Shown piece after piece: positions 1 through 7,114 of a DNA stretch of 15,955 nt (the stretch's first letter is position 1; every line of letters begins with the position of its first letter). The stretch comes from Wenzhouxiangella sp. GTDB lineage: Bacteria > Pseudomonadota > Gammaproteobacteria > Xanthomonadales > Wenzhouxiangellaceae. The stretch covers positions 1-15,955 of the forward strand of contig JAGYMV010000010.1 in the NCBI GenBank assembly GCA_018400355.1. Reading direction: 5' to 3'. A program made the position numbers and the translations under genes. The notes under the pieces are model-generated. The model searched no databases. It was not told the origin of the DNA and saw only the letters and a list, made by a program, of their open reading frames with translations.

Positions 1-54
1 CTTTATGTGTTGGATATCAAGGGCCGAATTTCTGCTTGGCAAGCCAGACCTTAG
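1..54 (+). CDS. bamB: BamB C-terminal end (partial, 5' end outside window)
   Basis: Frame 1 reads 17 codons (LYVLDIKGRISAWQARP) and then TAG at 52-54. The pattern 'LYVLD-x-x-G-x-x-x-A' is what the last blade of a PQQ/beta-propeller repeat looks like. BamB is the lipoprotein of the outer-membrane beta-barrel assembly (BAM) complex, and bamB lies directly upstream of der in many gammaproteobacteria. The family call therefore rests on a short peptide plus synteny. The stop is 3 nt before the der start and in the same frame, so the two genes are almost certainly co-transcribed. Only the tail is visible, so no domain, lipobox or start can be checked. Confidence 0.7.
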   Translation, partial: LYVLDIKGRISAWQARP

Positions 55-57
55 ACA

Positions 58-1473
58 ATGACCTCAATGAGGCCATTGGATGTTGTTGTCATCGTCGGCC
101 GCCCCAACGTAGGGAAATCCACATTATTTAACGCGCTCACGCGACGTCGTGATGCCTTGGTTGCGGATATGCCGGGTGTCACCAGAGACCGCATTTATGG
201 TCGCGCGGTCTTGGATGGTCGCGCCGTGATTCTGGTTGATACCGGTGGCCTTGAAGCGGCCAGCGAAGCGCTGGGCCAAGCCGCTCAAGCACAAACACAA
301 GCCGCCATCCAAGAAGCGGATCTGTTGCTGTTCGTGAGCGATGGGCGCTCTGGTTTGACCCCTGCAGATTTTGAGATTGTGCAGTCGCTGCGTCGAAGCA
401 ATAAGCCGATTGTCCATGCCGTCAATAAAACAGATGGGCTCGATCCCGATGCTCTGATGGGAGAAGCTGCTGAGCTGGGGTTGCCCAACACCTGTGCCAT
501 CGCAGCCACCCACCGCCGCGGTTTGGATTATTTGTCAAAGAAAGTGGCAGAGCTGCTGCCCGATGACGAGGGCGAACAGCCACCTTTTGGGGATGGCATT
601 CGTCTGGCCTTGTTGGGGCGTCCCAACGCAGGAAAGTCCACCTTGCTCAACCGCTTTGTTGGGGAAGAGCGTGCGCTGGCAAGCCCCATTCCCGGCACCA
701 CACGCGACCCAGTGCACGCAGACGTCATACGAGATGGCCAGCGCTACCATGTCATCGATACCGCGGGTATTCGCCGGCGGCGGGGCAGCCATGAAGGGTT
801 AGAGAAGCTCAGCACACTCAAGGCCATGCAGGCCATGCATCAGGCCCAAGTGGTGGTGTTGGTGATCGATGCTGAAGAGGGCGTGAGTGACCAAGATGCC
901 CGTTTGGCAGGACACATTGTTGAGGCGGGCAGATCGTTGGTGTTGGGCTTGAATAAATGGGATCAGCTCAGCGAGGCCAGGCGCCATCAGTGTTTGGTGG
1001 ATATGCGTGAGCGACTTGAATTTGCTTTGTTCGCACCGGTTGTGGTGATCTCGGCCCTGCATGGATCGGGGCTGGGTGAGCTCACGGATGCGATCGAGCA
1101 TGTGTACCAATCGGCCAGTCAAGAGCTCTCCACACCGGCGTTGACACGCCTGCTTCGCGATGCGGTCGCTGCTCACCCACCGGGTGGGGGAGAGCGGTTC
1201 CGACCCAAGCTTCGGTACGCGCACAGTGGCGGATTGTTCCCCACCCGCGTCGTGATTCACGGCAGCCGCACCGAGTCGATCAAAGACCAATACAAGCGCT
1301 ACTTGGTCAACCAACTTCGCAAGCACTTTGGCCTAGTGGGTGTCCCCATTCAGTTGATCTTTAAAGAATCAACCAACCCCTTTGCTGGACGAAAGAACAC
1401 GTTGACGCCGAGACAGATTCAGAAGAGAAAGCGCGTGGGACAACTTGGGCGTCGAAAAAAACGCCGCCATTGA
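58..1473 (+). CDS. der: Ribosome-assembly GTPase Der (EngA)
   Basis: A 471-residue tandem GTPase that acts in maturation of the 50S ribosomal subunit. Two G domains are visible. The first has G1 GRPNVGKS at about 14-21, DTGG at 61-64 and NKTD at 123-126. The second has GRPNAGKS at about 187-194, then DTAGIRRR and NKWD. A C-terminal KH-like domain follows, ending in a basic tail (KNTLTPRQ, then many Arg/Lys), as is usual in the family. Length is close to the 490 residues of E. coli Der. The start at 58 sits 3 nt after the bamB stop. An in-frame ATG at 67 is an alternative, and neither has a clear Shine-Dalgarno sequence, so translational coupling to bamB is likely. No terminator is evident after the stop. 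Confidence 0.97.
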   Translation: MTSMRPLDVVVIVGRPNVGKSTLFNALTRRRDALVADMPGVTRDRIYGRAVLDGRAVILVDTGGLEAASEALGQAAQAQTQAAIQEADLLLFVSDGRSGLTPADFEIVQSLRRSNKPIVHAVNKTDGLDPDALMGEAAELGLPNTCAIAATHRRGLDYLSKKVAELLPDDEGEQPPFGDGIRLALLGRPNAGKSTLLNRFVGEERALASPIPGTTRDPVHADVIRDGQRYHVIDTAGIRRRRGSHEGLEKLSTLKAMQAMHQAQVVVLVIDAEEGVSDQDARLAGHIVEAGRSLVLGLNKWDQLSEARRHQCLVDMRERLEFALFAPVVVISALHGSGLGELTDAIEHVYQSASQELSTPALTRLLRDAVAAHPPGGGERFRPKLRYAHSGGLFPTRVVIHGSRTESIKDQYKRYLVNQLRKHFGLVGVPIQLIFKESTNPFAGRKNTLTPRQIQKRKRVGQLGRRKKRRH

Positions 1474-1544
1474 TCGGTCATGATGGCCCCTGCTCGAGCA
1501 ATGGTCTTGGCAGTGGCGCAACGCACCAATGCTTTGGCGCGCGC

Positions 1545-1550
1545 TACAAT
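1545..1550 (+). promoter_or_regulatory. Putative -10 element of folD
   Basis: TACAAT matches the sigma-70 -10 consensus at 5 of 6 positions. It lies 6 nt before the first of two adjacent ATG codons (1557, 1560). No good -35 is present at 16-18 nt upstream. A -10 here would start the transcript at about 1556-1558, on the start codon itself, giving a leaderless mRNA. This is inference from spacing only. Confidence 0.4.
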
Positions 1551-1556
1551 AGACCC

Positions 1557-2459
1557 ATGATGTCAGACCCTTCTCAATCCAAAGCCCAGTTATTAGACGG
1601 TCGTGCTGTTGCCGATGGCATGATGGATGCCATGGCCGATGTGGTGCGGTCGCATGTGGCCAGTGGTGCTCAGGCGCCTGGTTTGGCGGTTGTGTTGGTG
1701 GGTGAGGACCCCGCGTCGGAAGTCTATGTGAGCCACAAAGTACGTGCCTGTGAGCGGGTTGGCATCCACTCAAGTTCGCATCGACTGCCAGCAACGGTGA
1801 GTGAGTCTGAGTTGCTCGGTTTGATCGAGGCACTCAACGCCGACGAATCCATCCATGGCATTTTGGTGCAGTTGCCATTGCCAGCGGGTTTAGACGCCTC
1901 CAAAGTGACTCGCCACATTGTCCCTGAAAAAGACGTCGACGGCTTTCATCCAACCAACATGGGCTTATTGGCACAGCGAACACCCGCCATTCGGCCGTGT
2001 ACCCCCAAAGGCATCATTACCTTGTTGCATCACTATGGCTTGGATCCGAAATCAAAAGATGCCTTGGTGGTGGGCGCATCCAATATCGTTGGTCGGCCAC
2101 TGATGCTTGAGTTGCTTTTGGCGGGTGCGACGGTGACCATTGCGCATCGATTCACCACCAATTTAGAGACGCACGTTCGTCGAGCGGACCTGTTGTGTGT
2201 GGCTGTGGGGCGTCCGGATCTGATTGATCCCAGTTGGATTAAAGAGGGCGCCGTGGTGGTCGATGTTGGAATCAATCGTGGATCAGATGGCAAGATCCGC
2301 GGCGATTTGGACTTTGCAGCGGTCTCTAACAGAGCCAGCTGGCTGACGCCAGTGCCGGGCGGTATTGGCCCCATGACAGTGGCCACGCTGCTCCAAAATA
2401 CCATTGAAGCAGCGAATTTGCAGATTCCTGGTGTGACAACAGCACCAGGCGTTCGTTAA
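1557..2459 (+). CDS. folD: Bifunctional methylenetetrahydrofolate dehydrogenase / methenyltetrahydrofolate cyclohydrolase FolD
   Basis: Converts 5,10-methylene-THF to 5,10-methenyl-THF (NADP-dependent) and then to 10-formyl-THF, supplying one-carbon units in the cytoplasm. From the ATG at 1557 the protein is 300 residues. It carries the catalytic Tyr/Lys in SEVYVSHK (Y57, K61), then ILVQLPLP, DKDVDGFHP-like KDVDGFHP, RPCTPKG, the nucleotide-binding GASNIVGRP and the C-terminal PVPGGIGPMT. All are close to E. coli FolD. The reading frame stays open upstream to 1470, but those 29 residues have no family match and overlap der. ATG 1557 or 1560 is the likely start. There is no Shine-Dalgarno sequence, and a -10 box ends 6 nt before, suggesting leaderless translation. 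Confidence 0.96.
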   Translation: MMSDPSQSKAQLLDGRAVADGMMDAMADVVRSHVASGAQAPGLAVVLVGEDPASEVYVSHKVRACERVGIHSSSHRLPATVSESELLGLIEALNADESIHGILVQLPLPAGLDASKVTRHIVPEKDVDGFHPTNMGLLAQRTPAIRPCTPKGIITLLHHYGLDPKSKDALVVGASNIVGRPLMLELLLAGATVTIAHRFTTNLETHVRRADLLCVAVGRPDLIDPSWIKEGAVVVDVGINRGSDGKIRGDLDFAAVSNRASWLTPVPGGIGPMTVATLLQNTIEAANLQIPGVTTAPGVR

Positions 2460-2468
2460 GAAGCTGCC

Positions 2469-3749
2469 TTAGCGTTCTACAATCGCTGCCACGCCCATGC
2501 CACCGGCAGTACACACAGAAATCAACCCGCGACCGGAACCGGCCTGTTCCAAGATCGCACCCAATGTCGACAAAATACGAGCGCCGGTTGCTGCGAACGG
2601 GTGACCGATCGCAATGGAGCCACCGCGGACGTTCATTTTTGATCGGTCGATTGAGCCGAGCGCCGTTTCTAAGCCCAACCGCTGCTTGCAATATTGCTCT
2701 GATTCCCATGCTTTGAGCGTGCACAGGACTTGTGCAGCAAAGGCTTCGTGGATCTCATAGAAGTCAAAATCTTGAAGCGTGAGACCGGTTTGGGTGAGGA
2801 GCTCAGCAACCGCCACAGTTGGGGCCATCAACAGACCCTCATCGGCGTTGACGTGATCGACCGCACTGGTCCTGCCAGCCACCAAATACCCCAGGATGGG
2901 GAGATTGTTGGCTTTCGCCCATTCCTCGGAGGCCAATAAAACAGCGGCCGCACCGTCTGATAGCGTGGTGCTGTTGCCAGCCGTGAGGGTTCCATTTTTC
3001 TTATCAAAAGCGGGTTTCAGGCTGGCGAGTTTCTCCAACGAAGTATCGGGACGGATGATGTTGTCGCGGAGCACACCGGCGTGTGATGTGACCAAGTCAT
3101 CGAAGAAGCCTTGCGCCCAAGCGGTGGCTGCCTTGTGATGACTCTCAAAGGTCAGCGCATCTTGGTCTTCGCGCGAGATCTGCCATTCTTTTGCCATGCG
3201 TTCACAGTGAGCCCCCATCGACAGACCCGTCCGCGCTTCTGCATTTTTTGGCGCCTGCGGGGCCAGTTCACTGGGGCCAAACCCCTTAAATGCGGCGAAT
3301 TTTTGTTTGAGAGAGCGGGCACGACTCAGAGAGACCAAGCGTTTGGCAAAGCGGTCTTGAAAGACCACAGGCACATCACTGGTGGTGTCGGTCCCGGCCA
3401 CAATGGCACATTCGATCTGCCCAGCGGCGATTTTGGCCCCCGACATGAGGGCTGCTTGCAAGCTGGTGCCACATGCCTGTTGCAGTGTGATGCCTGGGGT
3501 TAAGGGTGACAGACTGGTTGAGAGCAACGCTTCGCGCGCCAAATTAAAGTCTTTGGAATGGGTGGTGACCGCGCCAGCCACCACCTCATCAATTTTGACC
3601 CCACTCAAACCATATTTTTGCACCACCCCTTCAATGGCGGAGCTGAGCATGTCCATATTGGATTGGTCGGCGTAGAACGTGTTGGAGCGGCAGAATGGAA
3701 TTCTGGACCCACCAACAATGGCAATGCGACGAATGCTTTCACTGCTCAT
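2469..3749 (-). CDS. fadI: Acetyl-CoA C-acyltransferase (3-ketoacyl-CoA thiolase), FadI-like
   Basis: Thiolase of the last beta-oxidation step: 3-ketoacyl-CoA plus CoA gives acetyl-CoA and a shortened acyl-CoA. The 426-residue protein has the nucleophile Cys at about 93 (QQACGTS), HEAF with His at about 334, GHPFAATGAR with His at about 383, and a second active Cys at about 413 (CTAGGMG). Length and the long insert between residues 130 and 180 fit the FadI/trifunctional-beta branch better than FadA or AtoB (about 390 residues). An excellent ribosome site (AGGAGG, 8 nt before ATG) precedes it. The start overlaps the upstream FadJ-like stop by 4 nt (ATGA), so the two should be co-translated as subunits of one complex. 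Its stop is 9 bp from that of the convergent folD. Confidence 0.93.
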   Translation of the reverse strand: MSSESIRRIAIVGGSRIPFCRSNTFYADQSNMDMLSSAIEGVVQKYGLSGVKIDEVVAGAVTTHSKDFNLAREALLSTSLSPLTPGITLQQACGTSLQAALMSGAKIAAGQIECAIVAGTDTTSDVPVVFQDRFAKRLVSLSRARSLKQKFAAFKGFGPSELAPQAPKNAEARTGLSMGAHCERMAKEWQISREDQDALTFESHHKAATAWAQGFFDDLVTSHAGVLRDNIIRPDTSLEKLASLKPAFDKKNGTLTAGNSTTLSDGAAAVLLASEEWAKANNLPILGYLVAGRTSAVDHVNADEGLLMAPTVAVAELLTQTGLTLQDFDFYEIHEAFAAQVLCTLKAWESEQYCKQRLGLETALGSIDRSKMNVRGGSIAIGHPFAATGARILSTLGAILEQAGSGRGLISVCTAGGMGVAAIVER

Positions 3750-5758
3750 GATGTTGCCTCCTGATGATCGGTTGTGGGTGGTGGGCTGGCCTGGGTCTTC
3801 GTTTGATTATTGTTTAAAGTGTGCATCGGGCCACCTTTAAAGGGTGCATACCCAGTGCCAAAGATCATCCCCGCGTCCAGCAAGTCGGCGTCAGCGACCA
3901 CGCCATCGGCGAGGCAAGCTTCACATTCTGAAAAATAGGGCGCCATCAAACGCTCTGCTAGCGCGTTGAGGTCATGCCCACGGTGTGCATTGGCCTCTTT
4001 TTGAGCTTTCCCTTTTTTCCATTCATAAAAACCTTGGCCAGACTTTTTGCCCAATTTCCCTTGCGCGACCATCGCCTCAAGAATCTTCTTGTCCTCGCCT
4101 GCAGATTCGCCCATCAGCGTGGTGATGACACCCAGGCCCACATCAAGCCCCACCGTATCGGCGAGTTCGACTGGACCCATGGGCATACCGAAATGCTCAG
4201 CAGCTTTGTCGATGGCTTCTTTGGGCACGCCTTCTCGGTGTAATTCCATGGCGTTTCGCATGTAGGGTGCGAGCACTCGGTTGACCAAAAAGCCGGGTGT
4301 TGATGTCACAGGCAGTGCATATTTACCGATTTGTGTGGCAAAGCTTGCGCCATCATCAATCCATTTTTGCTCGGTGCTGGTGTCATAGACCACCTCAACC
4401 AGCGGCATCTGTGCCACAGGATTAAAAAAGTGCAGCCCAACCAAGCGCGATGGATCATCCAGCACACTGGCAATCTCAGCCAAAGGAATGGCTGAGGTGT
4501 TGGTCGCCAAAATGGTGTGCGCCCCAATGCGTTGATTGAGCTCAGCGAACAAAGCCTTTTTGGCATCCAGATTTTCAAATATGGCTTCGATGATGACATC
4601 GGCTCGCTCAACGCCTTTGCCCTCTGGGTCAGCGACCAACCGCGTTTTAGCAGCACCAATCAGAGTGGTTTTTTTGAGTTTGCGTTTGAACAGTTTGTGA
4701 GCCCGCTCAATGGCCGGTTCAATGTATTTCATCTCGCGGTCTTGTAAGGTGACCGATAGACCTCTGAGTGCACACCAAGCCGCGATGTCTCCACCCATCA
4801 CACCCGCGCCAATGACATGCACGCGATGGGCTTTGAAGTCGCTTCGTTTGCCCTGTTGCTTGAGTTGTTCCATTAAGCGAAACACACGTCTCAAATTGCG
4901 GGACGTTTCACCCGCCAACAAACGTGGCACTTTCTCTGCCTCCAACGCGATCATCTGGCTGGTGTGATGACCGGCGGCCTCAAAAGCATCGATCAGTTCA
5001 AATGGCGCAGGGTAGTGATCACGCCGTGCTTTGGCCGAGGTCTGCTTGCGCATCTGCCCGGCCAAAAACCGGCGTACTGGGCCGACCACCGCGAGGCGTT
5101 TGAAAAAGCTGGGTTTTGGGTGGGTTTTTTTTCTGAGTACGGCATTTCGTGCGGCCCACTTGAGCGATCCGTGCGGTGAGACCACTTGGTCGATGAGCCC
5201 AAGCGCGCGCGCCGGGCGGGGCTTGAGCATGCGGCCTGTCAGCATGATGGGCATGGCATTGAGGGCCCCCATGGCCGCAATGGAACGGCCCGAACCACCA
5301 AAGCCCGGATAAATGCCCAGTTTGACCTCTGGAAAGCCAATTCGGGTGTGGCCGCCATCGAGCGCAATGCGCCAATCAAAACACAGGGCGAGCTCCAGGC
5401 CACCACCGAGACAGTAGCCTTCAAAGGCCACCACGGTGGGGAAGGGCAGGTCTTCAATGCGTTTGAACAAACCATGAACGCGGCGAACATTGTCCTCAAG
5501 CTCAAACACCTTATCTGTGGCGTCAAACTCTCGAACGTCGGCCCCGACAATAAAAGTCTTGGGTTTGCCTGACATCAGCACCATGCCTCGGGGATGATCG
5601 GCCTCTAGGTGGCCAATCAGGGTGTCTAGCTCGGCCAAAACCGCTGTGCCCAGTGTGTTGACGCCCTCGGTGGCGTGATCTAGCGTTAACCAAGCGATGT
5701 CATCTAGATCTCTGGTCAAGCGCCAGTGGTTGAAGTCGGTGCTGATTGGGGACGTCAT
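3746..5758 (-). CDS. fadJ: Fatty-acid oxidation complex alpha subunit, FadJ-like (enoyl-CoA hydratase / 3-hydroxyacyl-CoA dehydrogenase)
   Basis: Hydrates trans-2-enoyl-CoA and oxidises the L-3-hydroxyacyl-CoA with NAD. The N-terminal crotonase domain has the two Glu in GGGLELAL (about E122) and GFPEVKLG (about E144). The dehydrogenase domain has the Rossmann motif GAGVMGGDIA at about 317, NTSAI, and the catalytic His in GLHFFNPV at about 443. A helical C-terminal domain follows. I chose the ATG at 5758 (670 residues) because GGAG lies 9 nt upstream. In-frame ATGs at 5776 and 5791 have no ribosome site. The protein ends soon after the GGP motif with a Gln/Thr/Pro-rich tail of about 25 residues and lacks the longer end of E. 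coli FadJ (about 714 residues). It is the first gene of the fadJ-fadI pair, the reverse of the E. coli order. Confidence 0.93.
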   Translation of the reverse strand: MTSPISTDFNHWRLTRDLDDIAWLTLDHATEGVNTLGTAVLAELDTLIGHLEADHPRGMVLMSGKPKTFIVGADVREFDATDKVFELEDNVRRVHGLFKRIEDLPFPTVVAFEGYCLGGGLELALCFDWRIALDGGHTRIGFPEVKLGIYPGFGGSGRSIAAMGALNAMPIMLTGRMLKPRPARALGLIDQVVSPHGSLKWAARNAVLRKKTHPKPSFFKRLAVVGPVRRFLAGQMRKQTSAKARRDHYPAPFELIDAFEAAGHHTSQMIALEAEKVPRLLAGETSRNLRRVFRLMEQLKQQGKRSDFKAHRVHVIGAGVMGGDIAAWCALRGLSVTLQDREMKYIEPAIERAHKLFKRKLKKTTLIGAAKTRLVADPEGKGVERADVIIEAIFENLDAKKALFAELNQRIGAHTILATNTSAIPLAEIASVLDDPSRLVGLHFFNPVAQMPLVEVVYDTSTEQKWIDDGASFATQIGKYALPVTSTPGFLVNRVLAPYMRNAMELHREGVPKEAIDKAAEHFGMPMGPVELADTVGLDVGLGVITTLMGESAGEDKKILEAMVAQGKLGKKSGQGFYEWKKGKAQKEANAHRGHDLNALAERLMAPYFSECEACLADGVVADADLLDAGMIFGTGYAPFKGGPMHTLNNNQTKTQASPPPTTDHQEATS

Positions 5759-5783
5759 TGAATCGTTCTCCGGCATGTTCAAT

Positions 5784-5795
5784 ACAATCAATTGT
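5784..5795. promoter_or_regulatory. Small inverted repeat upstream of fadJ
   Basis: ACAAT-CA-ATTGT is a perfect 5-bp inverted repeat with a 2-bp spacer, 26 nt upstream of the chosen fadJ start. Its position suits an operator for a beta-oxidation regulator, but it does not match a FadR or PsrA consensus I know, and no convincing -35/-10 pair can be placed around it. A short AT-rich palindrome can occur by chance. Confidence 0.2.
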
Positions 5796-5890
5796 CTAGC
5801 TTATCATTACGCCCGTTTGCTCGGCATTTTTTCCGGCGATTTATTGGGCATGCTAGGTGGCGCTCCCACCCTCACAGCGCCCCTCGGGTA

Positions 5891-5938
5891 GTTTCTGGGC
5901 CAGTTTTTAGGCCAATCTCTCGGCCAATTTCTAGGGCA
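5891..5938. repeat. Four-copy imperfect 12-bp tandem repeat at the 3' end of maf
   Basis: Four units of exactly 12 bp (GTTTCTGGGCCA, GTTTTTAGGCCA, ATCTCTCGGCCA, ATTTCTAGGGCA) run without gaps. More diverged half-units may lie on either side. The last unit contains the maf stop codon (5931-5933). Because 12 bp is four codons, the array stays in phase with maf: on the minus strand it reads stop-KLA-E-RLA-stop-KLA-Q-KLP, continuing the last coding residues FKLP. It lies in the 172-bp gap between fadJ and maf. Confidence 0.8.
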
Positions 5939-6512
5939 GTTTGAAGCCGAGCTCGCGAAGATGGTGGCTCAGAGCAATTAAGGGCAGTCCAATGATGGCG
6001 GTGGGGTCATCGCTTGCAAAGGACTGCATCAAAGCAATGCCGAGCGACTCGGTTTTCATGGCGCCAGCGCAGTGTAGGGGCTGGTCATGACGGACATAGC
6101 GGGTGACTTCTGCGGTGTCCAATTCACGCATTTGGATGGTGGTGGGCACATAAGAGGTGCGGACTGTTTCCCCTGAAATCAGTGCCATTGCGGTATGGAA
6201 GGTGACCGTTTGACCGCTCAAGCGCAACAATTGGGCAATGGCGCGCTCTTCGGTCATGGGCTTGCCAAGCATCTCGGCATTGGCTTCGGCGACTTGGTCT
6301 GAGCCAATAATCACAGTCTCTACCGTCGAGCCCAGCAAACGCGCCACAGCGCGCGCCTTTTGCTCGGCCAGGCGGATCGCCAAGTCTCGCCCAGACTCCC
6401 CAGCCATCGGGGTTTCATCTATTTCAGGCGCCATCACCTCAAAGTCAATGTTGAGGCGCTCCAGCAGGGCGCGCCGATAGACAGAACTGGAGGCGAGAAC
6501 GATTTTCATCAT
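5931..6512 (-). CDS. maf: Maf-family nucleotide pyrophosphatase, YceF type
   Basis: A 193-residue house-cleaning pyrophosphatase. The YceF branch hydrolyses 7-methyl-GTP and related nucleotides to the monophosphate. Family marks are the N-terminal LASSS-x-x-R, an EIDE near residue 30, GSDQVA with the catalytic Asp at about 72, GKP near 83, and CAGAMKTESLGIAL near 150. The branch call comes from those motifs plus position: maf/yceF is divergent from yceD-rpmF-plsX here, as in E. coli. Two adjacent ATGs (6512, 6509) are possible starts, and neither has a clear ribosome site. The 50-bp divergent region to yceD must hold both promoters. The C-terminus ends where relatives end, so the repeat beyond the stop is not a missing piece. 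Confidence 0.93.
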   Translation of the reverse strand: MMKIVLASSSVYRRALLERLNIDFEVMAPEIDETPMAGESGRDLAIRLAEQKARAVARLLGSTVETVIIGSDQVAEANAEMLGKPMTEERAIAQLLRLSGQTVTFHTAMALISGETVRTSYVPTTIQMRELDTAEVTRYVRHDQPLHCAGAMKTESLGIALMQSFASDDPTAIIGLPLIALSHHLRELGFKLP

Positions 6513-6523
6513 GCATTCAACAA

Positions 6524-6553
6524 TTGTCGGTTGCGGGCCCTCAATGATATACT
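6524..6553 (+). promoter_or_regulatory. Sigma-70-type promoter of the yceD-fab operon
   Basis: The -35 candidate TTGTCG (6524-6529) is separated by 18 nt from TATACT (6548-6553), which matches the -10 consensus at 5 of 6. The predicted start is at about 6560, only about 3 nt before the yceD ATG at 6563, so the transcript would be nearly leaderless. An 8-bp palindrome ACAATTGT (6520-6527) overlaps the -35. Confidence 0.6.
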
Positions 6554-6562
6554 AGGCGGCTT

Positions 6563-7087
6563 ATGTCACGGAATTATCCCGATCGGGTGAGACCCGAAAA
6601 AGTGGCAGCGGCCAAAAAGCGGTTCTCAGGAGAGATCCCTTTGGATTCGTTAGACCGGCTCGAAGGTCTAATCGTCGCACCAAAGCCGGGTGATGTGGTG
6701 AGGTTTGATGTCTCATTTGCACACGATGCCCACGGGCATGTGGTCGCCGACTTGTCGGTTGAGGCCAATGTCTCGTTGGTGTGTCAGCGCACATTGGGCC
6801 CGTTTGCCTATCCGATCAATGGTCAATCTCGGATTGGCGTGGTGCGGACCGAGGCAGAGGCAGAAGGTTTGCCAGCAGATTATGAGCCACTGATCTGCGA
6901 GGAAGATGATTTGTCCATCGCACGTTTGGTGGAAGAGGAGATCTTGCTGGCGTTGCCGTTGGTGCCCATCGATCCACAGGCACCGCAGCCAACTGAGTTG
7001 GCTGTCGAGGAAGAATTGGTCAAAGAACCAACACATCGTCCTTTTGAGGTGTTGGCCGAGTTAAAGAAAAACCGTTCAGGCGAATGA
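6563..7087 (+). CDS. yceD: YceD / DUF177 family protein
   Basis: A 174-residue member of the family encoded just upstream of rpmF in most bacteria; in E. coli it is linked to 23S rRNA accumulation. Family marks are the central LVCQRTLGPF at about 72-81, a DYEPL-x-x-x-EDDLSIARLVEEEILLALP stretch in the middle third, and the C-terminal PFEVLAELKK. In E. coli YceD the central motif is CQRC; here Cys74 is kept but the second Cys is Thr77, so a two-Cys metal site cannot form at this motif. The start has no Shine-Dalgarno sequence and lies about 10 nt after a good -10 box. rpmF follows 27 nt after the stop. Confidence 0.92.
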   Translation: MSRNYPDRVRPEKVAAAKKRFSGEIPLDSLDRLEGLIVAPKPGDVVRFDVSFAHDAHGHVVADLSVEANVSLVCQRTLGPFAYPINGQSRIGVVRTEAEAEGLPADYEPLICEEDDLSIARLVEEEILLALPLVPIDPQAPQPTELAVEEELVKEPTHRPFEVLAELKKNRSGE

Positions 7088-7114
7088 AGCCTGATATTTT
7101 TGGAGAGAGTAACC

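Noticed and set aside
799..1326. Open frame of 175 codons on the minus strand inside der
   Set aside because: It is fully inside a clear der gene, has no ribosome site and no recognisable domain; it is a codon-bias shadow.
1498..1533. Imperfect inverted repeat (GCAATGGT / ACCAATGC) after der as terminator
   Set aside because: A mismatch in the stem, a 19-nt loop and no T-run make it unconvincing.
1470..1556. N-terminal extension of folD by 29 codons
   Set aside because: It overlaps the der stop, contains the putative promoter and has no counterpart in FolD proteins.
2326..2724. Open frame on the minus strand across the folD/fadI junction
   Set aside because: It overlaps the 3' ends of two well-supported genes, and its translation resembles no family.
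5856..5870. Hairpin GGTGG-loop-CCACC as terminator for maf
   Set aside because: Only 5 bp, and no T-run follows on the minus strand.
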